DNA of 64,000 bases, taken from the NCBI GenBank assembly GCA_035999765.1, contig CP108521.1, positions 7,688,001 through 7,752,000 of the forward strand. Direction: 5' to 3'. A program made the position numbers and the translations under genes. Under the pieces are notes generated by a model, which had not been told where the DNA came from, made no database searches, and saw only the letters and a program-made list of their open reading frames with translations. The first letter of the stretch is position 1; each line of letters opens with the position of its first letter. This document shows, one piece after another, positions 51,475 to 60,322 of this stretch. This stretch comes from Streptomyces sp. NBC_01231 (lineage in GTDB: Bacteria; Actinomycetota; Actinomycetes; Streptomycetales; Streptomycetaceae).

Positions 51475-51522
51475 TGAATTCATCCACCAAGTGATGTTAG
51501 AGATGTTGAATTGAGCATTCAA
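51475..51522 (-). promoter_or_regulatory. Promoter and operators of the GH84 gene
   Basis: On the minus strand TTGAAT (51522-51517) and TAACAT (51499-51494) are exactly 17 bp apart, so transcription should start near 51487. TTGAAT-TGAGC-ATTCAA (51506-51522) is an inverted repeat over the -35, and TGAATTCATCCACCA (51475-51489, 9 of 15 to the reference) covers the start site. Confidence 0.55.
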
Positions 51523-51571
51523 TGGGGATGGGCCGACCGAGGTGGGTCAATGGGGTGGAGGGGAGCCGGGT

Positions 51572-52705
51572 TCAGTCCCGGCGGGCGACCAGTCGATAGG
51601 CGTTGGAGAGTCCGAGCCGATGGGAGAGGCGCTTGACGACCAGGCGGTCCAGGGCCGTGCCGAGGAGGAAGGCCGGGATGCCGGCGATCAGGACGGCGGC
51701 GCGCAGGACGCGGCGCAGGGCGGTCGGCGGGCCGGGGAGCCACGGGAGGTCGTCACGGGGCGCCGCCGTGTCCAGGGCCAGCCAGACCGCGGCCAGGAGG
51801 TCGACCGGGTCGTGGGGTTCGGCGTGCTGTTCCGCGACCACGGTGAAGCCGAGGTCCGTGAGGCGGGCGCGCAGGTTCCCGACGGGGACGAAGTGCAGGT
51901 GCTGCGGCTGGAGCCAGGGCAGCCACCAGCGGCCGAGGAGGCGGGCGTAGCGGCTGTCGGGGTCGGGGACCTCGATCAGCAGGTGACCGCCGGGACGGAT
52001 CGCCCGGTGCGCGGCCCGCAGTTCGAGGTCGGGCCGGGTGCTGTGTTCCAGGTAGTGGAACATGCTGACGACGTCGTAGTGGCCGGAGAGGTCCGGGGCG
52101 AGTTCGGGAAAACTGCCTCGGTAACCGCGCTCCACACGGCCCGCGCGCTCGGCGAGTTCGGCGCCGTCGGTGAAGTCGAGGCCGTCGAACGTGGTGTCCG
52201 CGTACACCGTGCGGGCCGCCTCGCAGAAGTGGCCGTGTCCGGTACCGACGTCCAGCCAGTTCTTCGGGGCCGCGGCGAAGGGGAGCAGGGACTCGGCGCG
52301 CTCCTCGTACATACGAGTGCGGCCCGCGAAGGTGTTGCCGAGCTGCTTCTCGCCCAGACCGTCGTAGAAGTCCCGGTAGTAGAACTCCAGCCCCGCCTCG
52401 CTCAGTCGGGGGTTCTGGAAGGTGTGCCGGCAGTCCTGGCAGCGGTCCAGGACGAAGCGGCCCGGCTTGTGCTGGAGGAGGTCGGTGGTGCGCAGCCTGG
52501 TCTCGAGACGCGCCGAGCCGCACCAGGGACAGGTGGTGCGCGGGGGCTCGAAGAAGCGGTCCAGGCCCTCGGCCAGATCGGCCGCGTACCCGGGCCGCAG
52601 GGCGGAGACCTGGTCGGCGCGGCTCGGCGGAGCCGGTTCCGGCATGGCGCCGGTGCCGGCCTCGGACCCGGACTCGGGCTGTTGCGCGCTGCTCACGTCG
52701 CTCAC
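51572..52705 (-). CDS. Class I SAM-dependent methyltransferase with zinc-binding N-terminus
   Basis: 377 residues. Residues about 55-95 hold two Cys pairs (TTCPWCGS, LDRCQDCRH), a zinc-binding lead found in sugar C-methyltransferase-like proteins. The SAM fold follows: WLDVGTGHGHFCEAA, FDGLDFTDGAEL, DVVSMFHYLEHSTRPDLELR. A long C-terminal helix region ends it. GTG start overlapping the glycosyltransferase stop (GTGA). Likely tailors the sugar or acyl product of the PKS operon; it is the last gene of that operon. Confidence 0.87.
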   Translation of the reverse strand: MSDVSSAQQPESGSEAGTGAMPEPAPPSRADQVSALRPGYAADLAEGLDRFFEPPRTTCPWCGSARLETRLRTTDLLQHKPGRFVLDRCQDCRHTFQNPRLSEAGLEFYYRDFYDGLGEKQLGNTFAGRTRMYEERAESLLPFAAAPKNWLDVGTGHGHFCEAARTVYADTTFDGLDFTDGAELAERAGRVERGYRGSFPELAPDLSGHYDVVSMFHYLEHSTRPDLELRAAHRAIRPGGHLLIEVPDPDSRYARLLGRWWLPWLQPQHLHFVPVGNLRARLTDLGFTVVAEQHAEPHDPVDLLAAVWLALDTAAPRDDLPWLPGPPTALRRVLRAAVLIAGIPAFLLGTALDRLVVKRLSHRLGLSNAYRLVARRD

Positions 52706-53904
52706 GGGGTCTCCTTCGGGGCTGCGCCGGTGGCCAGTCGTTCCAGGTGAGTCGCTGCCGCCCCGGTGCCGCCGGCCGCGCGGAACGCCGTACGGACACG
52801 GTCGGCCGCGACCCGGTACCCGGGCTCGTGGAGCACCGCGTCGATCGCCGCTCCCAGCTTGGCCGCGGTGACCCGGCCGAACCGGACCCGGACGCCCGCC
52901 CCCGCGTCGGTCACCTGCGCGGCGACCACCGGCTGGTCGTCGCGGATGGGCGCCACGACGAGCGGGACGCCGTGCCACAGGGCCTCGCAGACGGTGTTGT
53001 GCCCGGCGTGGCAGACGACCGCGTCGACCCGTTCGAGAAGCGGGAGTTGAGGGACCGAGGAACGGACCAGTACGTCCTTGTCGTCGTCCGCCTGCGTCGC
53101 GAGGACCCCTCCCGGGTCGGCGACGACCGCCTGCACGCGGTCCGCCCGGGCGCGCAGAGCGGTCAGGCACTCGGTGAGGAACCGCACGCCCACATCGGTG
53201 TTGGCGGTGCCGAGGGTGACCAGGACCGTGGCGCGCGCGGGGTCCAGCCGGTCCCAGGGGAAGTCGGACCCGGCCGGGCGGCGGGCGATCGACGGGCCGA
53301 CCCAGTGGACGGGGCCGTTCGTCATGGCGTGGGCACCGACCAGCTCCGGAGTGCTGAACGCGAGTACCAGATGCGGGGAGAAGCGGGGGTCGGCGGTCCC
53401 CGACGGGCTCCCGCCGACGCGGGCCCGCAGACCCTCCAGGCACGTCTCCATCCAGGTGGTGATCCCGGGCAACCCGGAAAGCGCGCCGCCGAGTTCGGCC
53501 GTCGTGGTCGCCGACGTGGCCCACCGCACGCCCGTCGACTCGGCGACCAGCCCGCCGGCGAAGGCCTGCTGGTCGGCGACCACCACATCCGGGCGGAACT
53601 CCTCGACGGCCGCCCGCACGCCCGGCGCCATCGCCTCGGCGAGCGGCACCAGGTACCACTCCCAGAGGAACTTCAGCGCCTGCGGCCCGCGCAGTTCAGG
53701 GGGGCGCCTCGCGCCGTCCGCGCCCAGGACCGGTCCGGCGCACGGGAACACCTCGGCGCCCGCTCCCGCGAGCCGCAGCACCAGTGCGGGATCGGCGCAC
53801 GCCCACGCCACCCGGTGCCCGTGCCCCGCGAGTTCGGCCGCGACACCCACCGCCGGGTTGATGTGACCGACCAACGGCGGTACGACGAACAGGAATCCGC
53901 TCAC
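52702..53904 (-). CDS. GT1-family (macrolide-type) glycosyltransferase
   Basis: 400 residues with the GT-B fold. The N-terminal VVPPLVGHINPAVGVAAEL binds the acceptor side, and the C-terminal VDAVVCHAGHNTVCEALWHG is the nucleotide-sugar signature of antibiotic glycosyltransferases. GTG start, coupled to the hydrolase stop (GTGA). Predicted to glycosylate the polyketide or fatty-acid-like product. No deoxysugar genes are in view, so a common UDP-sugar may be the donor. Confidence 0.9.
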   Translation of the reverse strand: MSGFLFVVPPLVGHINPAVGVAAELAGHGHRVAWACADPALVLRLAGAGAEVFPCAGPVLGADGARRPPELRGPQALKFLWEWYLVPLAEAMAPGVRAAVEEFRPDVVVADQQAFAGGLVAESTGVRWATSATTTAELGGALSGLPGITTWMETCLEGLRARVGGSPSGTADPRFSPHLVLAFSTPELVGAHAMTNGPVHWVGPSIARRPAGSDFPWDRLDPARATVLVTLGTANTDVGVRFLTECLTALRARADRVQAVVADPGGVLATQADDDKDVLVRSSVPQLPLLERVDAVVCHAGHNTVCEALWHGVPLVVAPIRDDQPVVAAQVTDAGAGVRVRFGRVTAAKLGAAIDAVLHEPGYRVAADRVRTAFRAAGGTGAAATHLERLATGAAPKETP

Positions 53905-54797
53905 CTGGTGACCGCCTCGGCCTCGGTCTGGGGCCTGGTCTCGGTTCTGGTCTCGCCATCGGTCTCGGCTGTCGCCGCAGCCGCAGCCGCAGCCGCAACT
54001 GAAGCTGTAGCCGTCTGCTGGATGAGGGTCAGGATGTGACCGCCGACCGCTCCCGCCGCCTCGACCAGGACGGAGTGCTCGTGACCCGGCAGCACCACGG
54101 TCCGGCAGTCCGGCAGCAGCGCCTGGAGCCACGGCACCAGCAGCGCGAGTTCCGAGTCGCCGCCGTACAGCCCGAGCACCGGGCAGCGCACCGCCCGGAT
54201 CTGGTCCTCCGTCAGCACCCTGCTGGCCGGGATGTCCTGGGCGAGGGTCGTCTCGCGGGCCAGGCGGGCCGCGCCCCTCGCCAGGCGGGCCGTGTTACGG
54301 CTGCGGTTGGTGCTGATCCAGGCGAGGGCCTCGGTCTCGTTGTGGGCCAGCTCGTGCAGCACCTGGCGCAGCACACCGCCCATGGTCCGCGCCCAGGCCG
54401 CGGTCGCCGGCTGCGACTCGACCAGGGAGACGCTGGCCGCCCGCTGAGGACGACGGGCCGCGTACCCGAAGGCGATCGTGCCGCCGTAGGAATTGCCGAC
54501 CAGATGGACCGGGCCGGTCACCGCCAGCCGGTCCAGCAGGGCCTCCAGGTCGTCGACGCCGTCGTCGAGGGTGTAGCCGCTCGCCGGACGCCCGCTGCGG
54601 CCGTGACCGCGCAGGTCGTACATGACGACGTCGAGGCCGGCCGCCGCGAACGACGGGGCGACGGTGAAGTAGTAGCTGGCCAGGCTGTCGGTGAGCAGAC
54701 CGTGCACCAGCACCACCGTGGCGGTCGCCGGACGGTCGTCGCGCGGGCCCATCCTCTGTACGTGCAGCCGGAGTTGACCGGTGTCGACCATCGCCAT
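53901..54797 (-). CDS. Alpha/beta hydrolase of the PKS operon
   Basis: 298 residues with TVVLVHGLLTDS, nucleophile elbow LVGNSYGGT, acid region LYGGDSELALL and the catalytic His in PGHEHSVLV. It may release the chain from the ACP as a type II thioesterase, or act on the product. The C-terminus is a low-complexity Ala run followed by a Thr/Glu-rich tail, encoded by a short GCCGCA-type repeat near 53970-54000. The start may be 54797 or the next ATG at 54791. Five bases follow the ACP stop. Confidence 0.87.
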   Translation of the reverse strand: MAMVDTGQLRLHVQRMGPRDDRPATATVVLVHGLLTDSLASYYFTVAPSFAAAGLDVVMYDLRGHGRSGRPASGYTLDDGVDDLEALLDRLAVTGPVHLVGNSYGGTIAFGYAARRPQRAASVSLVESQPATAAWARTMGGVLRQVLHELAHNETEALAWISTNRSRNTARLARGAARLARETTLAQDIPASRVLTEDQIRAVRCPVLGLYGGDSELALLVPWLQALLPDCRTVVLPGHEHSVLVEAAGAVGGHILTLIQQTATASVAAAAAAAATAETDGETRTETRPQTEAEAVTR

Positions 54798-54802
54798 CGG
54801 AC

Positions 54803-55129
54803 TCAGCCCGCCGGCTCGGTGGCCCGGAGACTGCGCACGACGTACTCGACGAGCCGGCCGACCGTGAGCTCGATGATCTCGTCGAAATCCATGCCCGCCA
54901 GGAACTCGGCGAAGTTGACCCGCCTGCCGTACCGCTCCTCCAGCAGACCGGCCAGCGTCACCAGGTCGATGCTCTCCAGTTCCAGGTCGCGGTTGAAGGT
55001 CGTCGTCATGCCGATCTCGACGTCGTCGAGGCCGTACTCGTCCTCCAGGAGGCGCGCGAGCATGCCCGCGATGTCGGAGAGGACCGCCTCCTCGTCCGGG
55101 GCGGTGGTGGGGCGGGGGGCGGTGTTCAT
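54803..55129 (-). CDS. Acyl carrier protein
   Basis: 108 residues. The phosphopantetheine Ser is S53 in DLELESIDLVTL. Its acidic helices (LEDEYGLDDVEIG, GMDFDEIIELTVGRLVEYV) fit a discrete carrier protein. It overlaps the PKS stop by four bases. A free ACP next to an iterative PKS may take over the finished chain or deliver a starter. Confidence 0.92.
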   Translation of the reverse strand: MNTAPRPTTAPDEEAVLSDIAGMLARLLEDEYGLDDVEIGMTTTFNRDLELESIDLVTLAGLLEERYGRRVNFAEFLAGMDFDEIIELTVGRLVEYVVRSLRATEPAG

Positions 55130-58100
55130 CGCTCGTAGCTCTCCTCTTCGTGCGTGGGGCCCGTCGTCCAGGCCACGACGTAGGTGCGGTCCGGCAGGGC
55201 GGTGGGATTGGCGGCGGGCGCGCAGTGCACGGCGTAGGCGCGTTCCAGGCGGCCCGAGACCAGCAGCAGGTCCTCGGCCGCTTCGAGGACCCGGAAGTCA
55301 CGTGGCCGTCCTCCGAACCCGCTGCCCTCCGCCTTGGCGACGGCCTCCTTGGCGGCCCAGAAGCGGGTGAACCACAGGGCCTCGGACTCGCCGGAACGCG
55401 TGCACCGGGTGCGCAGGAGGCTCAGTTCGTCGGCTCCGAGGGCGGTGGCGACAGTGGCCGAGTCCCGCGCGACGACCTCCTCGATGTCGATACCGGGGCC
55501 GGGACCCGGCGTGTGCGGTCGTACGATCGCGACCGCCGCCTCGGCCCGGTGGGCCAGCGAGACGTCCAGCGGGGGCAGGCTCCGGCCGTGCAGCCCGGTG
55601 ACGTAGGGGCGGCCCGACTCCTCGTTGTGCACCCGGATCTCCGCCGGGAACACCGGGCCCTCGCCGTGGTCCCACAGCCACTGCCGTACGGCGTCCTTGG
55701 CGGCGATCCGGCCGAGCAGCCACTGCCGACGGCCTCGCGGGGCGCGCTCCGCGTACTGCGAACGCTCCGTGCCGCTCAGCGAGTTGCGCATGATCAGCTC
55801 GCGCGAGGCGAGGTCCGGCCACCGCTCGTGCAGCAGGGACCAGCCGCCGGGGCGGGTCTCGGACAGGGTGTTGCGTTCGGGGAAACGCTCGACGGGGCGG
55901 GTCTTCGGGTCGTTGTCGAAGCGACGGTCCTGCCAGCCGGTGAGCTCCGCCCACACGGTGTCGTCGACGGCCAGTTGGACGTCCGCTTCCAGCACGGTGT
56001 CGGTGAGTGAGGTGATCCGGACCAGGCACTCCACCTCGGTGCCGGGGCGCGGGTGCGGTCCGAAGAACCGCAGCCGACGCATCTGGACGGGGAAGACGAC
56101 GGTCCGTTCGGTACGGGTCGCCATGATCCAGTAGCCGAGGATCTGGCCCACGTTGTCCAGCAGGGCGCCGGGCGCGGGAGGTGTGGTGATGGTGCCGCGT
56201 ACGTGGTGGTCGCCGAGGGCGGTGAGAGCGGTGACGCCCTGGAACGCCGGTCCGTGGAACATCCAGCGCTCGGCGTAGAGCTGGGTCGCGGTGTGGTCGG
56301 GGGTGCGTTCGGGGCCGGTGTGCCGGCGGAGCGGGGGTGCGGCCGGGTAGTGCGGGGCGAGTTCCACGGTGCCGCGAGCGCCGGAGCCGACGGTGACCGC
56401 GAGGTGGCCGGCGTCGTCGGGGGTCACGGTGACCGGCGTGTCGCTGGGCGGGGTCGCGGTCAGCCACTGGTCGAAGCGGGCGTGGTGGACGGCGACCGCG
56501 CGCATGCCGGGGGCCGTCTGCTCGGCCGCGTCCATCATGTGCCGCACGATCGTGGTCGCCGGGACCACCGGCCACCGGTCGGCGACGTCGGGCCAGCCCG
56601 GGCGCTGCGGGAAGAAGCAGTGGTCGAGGAGGTACGGCATGGTGTCGGGGGAGACGCGGAGGATGCTGCGGTGTTCCCGCCGGGGGGTGCGGGGCGTCGC
56701 GGGGGCTGGTGTGGGGGTGCGGGTGGGGTGGGGGCGGTCGGCCGGGGGGACGGGGGTCCGGGGGAGGGGGGCTTGGGGAACGGGGGGCGACACGCTGGTG
56801 GGAGCCGGACGTCGGGGAGTGGTGGGAAGCGGCCGTGGAGGGGACGCGGGGAGCGGGGGTCCGGCTGGGGCGGGCGCGGTGGCAGGGGCCGTTCGGTGGG
56901 TGCCGGCGGTGATCACGGCGGCAGCCGTGTCGGCGGTGTCGCGCAGGAGGGCGGACAGCTCGGCGGCCATGGGGGAGCGGGCGGCGAGGGCCTCCAGTGA
57001 CGTGGTGACGCTCGGCGAGGTGGTCCCGGCTGTCGTCGGATCCGCGGCCGGGGCATGGACGCCCGGGCTGTCGGCGCCCGGAACGTGGACCTGAGGCCTG
57101 GCGGCCGGTGGGGCCGGAGCCGGAGAGGGAGGGGAGGCCGGAGAGGGGACTGGAGAGGGGGCTGGGTGCGGGGTGCGCCCCGCCGCACTCCCGGTCGTCC
57201 TCAGCTCGGCACGTAGTTCCGCGAGTGTGCGGCTCTCCAGTGACACCAGCGCACCGCTCAGGTCGAGCCGGACCGGCGGCAGGCTTCCGCGCCCGGACCG
57301 TGGGGAGCGTGCGGGACGGACCGATGGTGGCAGCGTCGGGGCCACCGTCCTGCCCGCCGTCCACAGGGCCGTGGCCACTCGCAGGAGTTGGGCGAGGCCG
57401 GTGCGGTGGGGGGAGTTGGCGGGCACGACCAGGTGGTCGCGGCCGCTCAGCGTGTCACCGATCAGGGAGCCGAGCTGCCCGGTGCCCACCTGCACGAAGA
57501 CGCGGTGGCCGGCCGCGTACAGGGCCTCGACGAGCTGCCGGAAGCGCACCGGCTCCAGCAGATGGCGGACGAACAGGTCATGTACCGCCCGCTCGTCCGA
57601 CGGGAACGGCGACGCGGTCGTCCCGGACCACAATGGGATGCTCGGGGGCCGCAGCCGGAGCGTCCGCGCCGCCTCCTCGATGGGCGCGAGGTAGGGCTTC
57701 AGCATCGGCGTGTGGAATCCGGACCGGAACGGCAGTACCTGACTGAGCACGCCCTGTGCCCGGAAGGACCGGACGAGCTCTTCCACGGCCTCGTCCGGCC
57801 CGCACACCATGGACTGCTTGGGCGCGTTGTCGTGGGAGAGCACGACCCCGGCCGCGGCCCATCCGTCGTCCAGCGCGGCCAGCACCCGTGTCGCGGGCGC
57901 GCCGATCGCGGCGAACGCCAGGCCCGGGACGGTCAGTGTGTCGGGGTCGAACGAGTCCATGAACGCGCTGACTTCGTCGTCCGCGTACATCCCGGCCGCC
58001 GCCATCGCCGTCCACTCGCCGACGCTGTGCCCGGCGACCGCGTCCGGGACGACACCCATACGGCGCATCGCGGTGTCGAGGAGCCGTCCGACGGCGACGA

Positions 58101-60321
58101 CGCCGAATCCGTGCCGGCCCACGTCCCCGACGTGCCCGCCGGCACCGGAGGCGACCAGAGACAGACCGAAGTGCGCGGCCACGTCGTCGACCCGGGGCGT
58201 GAAGTCCCCTTCGAGACCGGGGAAGACGAAGGCCAGCTTCCCGGAACCGGGGTCAGTCAGGGGGCCGGTTCCGGATCCGGCGCCGGTCAGGGGACCGGGT
58301 GTGAACCACACGTCACCGCGCCCCTGCCAGGCACCCCCCTTCGCGACCGCCCGGCGGGCCAGCGCGAGCCGCTTCGCGGTCGGGTCGACGATCCCGAGCC
58401 GGGCCCGCCCCGCCGACGGGTGCGGGTGGCCGGTGTCGAGGCCCGCGGCCAGGACGGCGGAGTCGTCGGCGTCCAGCAACGCGGCGAGATCCCCGGGACC
58501 GTCCGCGGCCAACACGAGCACCCGCTCCGGCTCGGTGACGGTCACCGACCTGGGCGCGCGTTCCGGCTCCGTGAAGGTCATCGATCCCGCCACGCGTTCC
58601 GGCTCGGTGCCCGGCACCGACGCCCGCGGGTGGGCGGACGCCGGACCCGCCGGCCTCTGCGCCGGTAGCGAGTCGGGTGCGGAAGCTGAGGCCGCGGGCC
58701 TCGGTCGCGTGTCGGGTGCCGAAGCCGGACCTGCGGGCCGTAGGCGTGTGTCGGGCGTGGAAGCTGAGGTCAAGGGCCGCGGTCGGGAGTCGGGTGCGGA
58801 GGTCGCGGGTTCCGGTCGCGAGTCGGGTGCCGAGACAGGGCCCGCGGGCCCCGGTCGCCATACGGGCACGGAAACCGAACCCGCGGGCCCCGGCCGTGAG
58901 CTGGGAGCCTCCTCCAGCACCACATGCGCGTTGATCCCGCCGAACCCGAACGCGTTCACTGCCGCCCGCCGCACCGGCTGTCCGGCCGAGGTCTCCCATG
59001 CTGTCGCCTTCCCCAGCGGGCGGAAACGCGTGGCCGTCAGCGCGGGGTGCGGGTCGTCGCAGTGGAGGGTCGGCAGGAGCATGCCGTGGTGGACGGCGAG
59101 CGCGGCCTTGACCAGGCCCGCCACCCCGGCGGCCGGCATCGTGTGGCCGATCATCGACTTCACGGAGCCGATCACCGCACGGCCGTCGGCAGCTGCCCCG
59201 CCCGGCCCGAACACCGCCGCCAGCGTGGCCAGTTCGGCGGCGTCACCGGCAGGCGTCGCGGTGCCGTGCGCCTCCAGGAGCCCGAGCGAACCGGACGCGG
59301 CCGGATCCAGCCCCGCGACACGCCAGGCCTGGCGTACGGCGTGGGTCTGGCCGGCCGAGTCGGGGTTCACGAGGCTCGCGGTGCGCCCGTCGCTGGCCAC
59401 GCCGGTGCCCCGGATGACGGCGTAGACACGGTCACCGTCGCGTTCGGCGTCGGCGAGCCGCTTCAGGACGACCACGCCCGTGCCCTCGCCGATCAGGATG
59501 CCGTCGGCACCCCGGTGGAAGGGGCGGATGCGCTGGCTCGGGGACAGCGCGCGCAGCTGGGAGAAGACGCTCCACAGGGTGATGTCGTGGCAGTGGTGCA
59601 CGCCACCGGCGAGCATCAGGTCACAGCGGCCGGCGGTGAGTTCGGACACCGCCTGGTCGACGGCGACCAGCGAGGACGCGCAGGCCGCGTCCACGGTGTA
59701 CGCGGGTCCGCGCAGGTCGAGGCGGTTGGCGACCCGGGACGCCGCGAGGTTCGGCACCAGTCCGATGGCCGACTCGGGGCTCTCGGGGCCGAGCCGGTCG
59801 GTGAACGCGGCCCGTACGCGGTCGAGTTGACCGCTGGTGAGGTCGGGCAGCAACTCGCCCAGCGTGCGGACGAGTTGTCCCGCCGTACGGACGCGCTGGT
59901 CGAGCCGTACCAGGCCGGGGGTGAGGTAGCCGCCCCGGCCGAGGACGACTCCGACGCGATGCCGGTCGGGCAGGCGGTCCTCGCCGCCCGCGTCGGCGAT
60001 GGCCTGGGCGGCCACCTTCAGGGCGATGAGCTGGTCGGGCTCGGTGCCGGCCACCGAGGTCGGCATGATGCCGAACCGGGTGACCTCGACCTCCGCCAGC
60101 GTGTCCACGAACCCGCCGCGCCGGCAGTACACCTGGTCGGCGGCGGCCGGGCCGGCCGCGGACCCCGGCCGGTAGTAGTCCGCGTCCCACCGCCCTTCGG
60201 GTACGTCGGTGATGGCGTCCGTGCCGTCCAGCAGATTGCGCCAGTAGGCGTCGAGGTCGGCGGCGCCGGGCAACAGCACCGCCATCCCCACGATCGCCGC
60301 GGCGTGCGGGGGCTGTGTCAT
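55126..60321 (-). CDS. Iterative type I polyketide synthase, KS-AT-DH-PPTase
   Basis: 1731 residues. KS (1-465) with active Cys in VDAACASSLV (near 213), His in EAHGTATPAGD and Lys/His in SVKSMIGHTMPAAG. A repetitive Pro/Ala/Ser/Arg linker (465-600). AT (about 690-980) with GHSVGEWTAM. A second Pro-rich linker. DH (about 1215-1470) with LLDHCFFPQRPGW and LLDNVGQILGYW, close in type to enediyne and heterocyst-glycolipid synthases. C-terminal phosphopantetheinyl transferase (about 1500-1700) with GPGIDIEEV and WFTRFWAAKEAVAKAEG. No ACP or KR, which are in the partner protein. One base separates it from the upstream PKS stop. A fused PPTase suggests self-activation. Confidence 0.92.
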   Translation of the reverse strand: MTQPPHAAAIVGMAVLLPGAADLDAYWRNLLDGTDAITDVPEGRWDADYYRPGSAAGPAAADQVYCRRGGFVDTLAEVEVTRFGIMPTSVAGTEPDQLIALKVAAQAIADAGGEDRLPDRHRVGVVLGRGGYLTPGLVRLDQRVRTAGQLVRTLGELLPDLTSGQLDRVRAAFTDRLGPESPESAIGLVPNLAASRVANRLDLRGPAYTVDAACASSLVAVDQAVSELTAGRCDLMLAGGVHHCHDITLWSVFSQLRALSPSQRIRPFHRGADGILIGEGTGVVVLKRLADAERDGDRVYAVIRGTGVASDGRTASLVNPDSAGQTHAVRQAWRVAGLDPAASGSLGLLEAHGTATPAGDAAELATLAAVFGPGGAAADGRAVIGSVKSMIGHTMPAAGVAGLVKAALAVHHGMLLPTLHCDDPHPALTATRFRPLGKATAWETSAGQPVRRAAVNAFGFGGINAHVVLEEAPSSRPGPAGSVSVPVWRPGPAGPVSAPDSRPEPATSAPDSRPRPLTSASTPDTRLRPAGPASAPDTRPRPAASASAPDSLPAQRPAGPASAHPRASVPGTEPERVAGSMTFTEPERAPRSVTVTEPERVLVLAADGPGDLAALLDADDSAVLAAGLDTGHPHPSAGRARLGIVDPTAKRLALARRAVAKGGAWQGRGDVWFTPGPLTGAGSGTGPLTDPGSGKLAFVFPGLEGDFTPRVDDVAAHFGLSLVASGAGGHVGDVGRHGFGVVAVGRLLDTAMRRMGVVPDAVAGHSVGEWTAMAAAGMYADDEVSAFMDSFDPDTLTVPGLAFAAIGAPATRVLAALDDGWAAAGVVLSHDNAPKQSMVCGPDEAVEELVRSFRAQGVLSQVLPFRSGFHTPMLKPYLAPIEEAARTLRLRPPSIPLWSGTTASPFPSDERAVHDLFVRHLLEPVRFRQLVEALYAAGHRVFVQVGTGQLGSLIGDTLSGRDHLVVPANSPHRTGLAQLLRVATALWTAGRTVAPTLPPSVRPARSPRSGRGSLPPVRLDLSGALVSLESRTLAELRAELRTTGSAAGRTPHPAPSPVPSPASPPSPAPAPPAARPQVHVPGADSPGVHAPAADPTTAGTTSPSVTTSLEALAARSPMAAELSALLRDTADTAAAVITAGTHRTAPATAPAPAGPPLPASPPRPLPTTPRRPAPTSVSPPVPQAPLPRTPVPPADRPHPTRTPTPAPATPRTPRREHRSILRVSPDTMPYLLDHCFFPQRPGWPDVADRWPVVPATTIVRHMMDAAEQTAPGMRAVAVHHARFDQWLTATPPSDTPVTVTPDDAGHLAVTVGSGARGTVELAPHYPAAPPLRRHTGPERTPDHTATQLYAERWMFHGPAFQGVTALTALGDHHVRGTITTPPAPGALLDNVGQILGYWIMATRTERTVVFPVQMRRLRFFGPHPRPGTEVECLVRITSLTDTVLEADVQLAVDDTVWAELTGWQDRRFDNDPKTRPVERFPERNTLSETRPGGWSLLHERWPDLASRELIMRNSLSGTERSQYAERAPRGRRQWLLGRIAAKDAVRQWLWDHGEGPVFPAEIRVHNEESGRPYVTGLHGRSLPPLDVSLAHRAEAAVAIVRPHTPGPGPGIDIEEVVARDSATVATALGADELSLLRTRCTRSGESEALWFTRFWAAKEAVAKAEGSGFGGRPRDFRVLEAAEDLLLVSGRLERAYAVHCAPAANPTALPDRTYVVAWTTGPTHEEESYER
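58610..58915 (-). repeat. Repetitive coding linker in the PKS
   Basis: Imperfect in-frame units of about 36-45 bp encode variations of SAPDSRPRPATSA between KS and AT. Boundaries approximate. Confidence 0.7.
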
Positions 60322-60322
60322 G

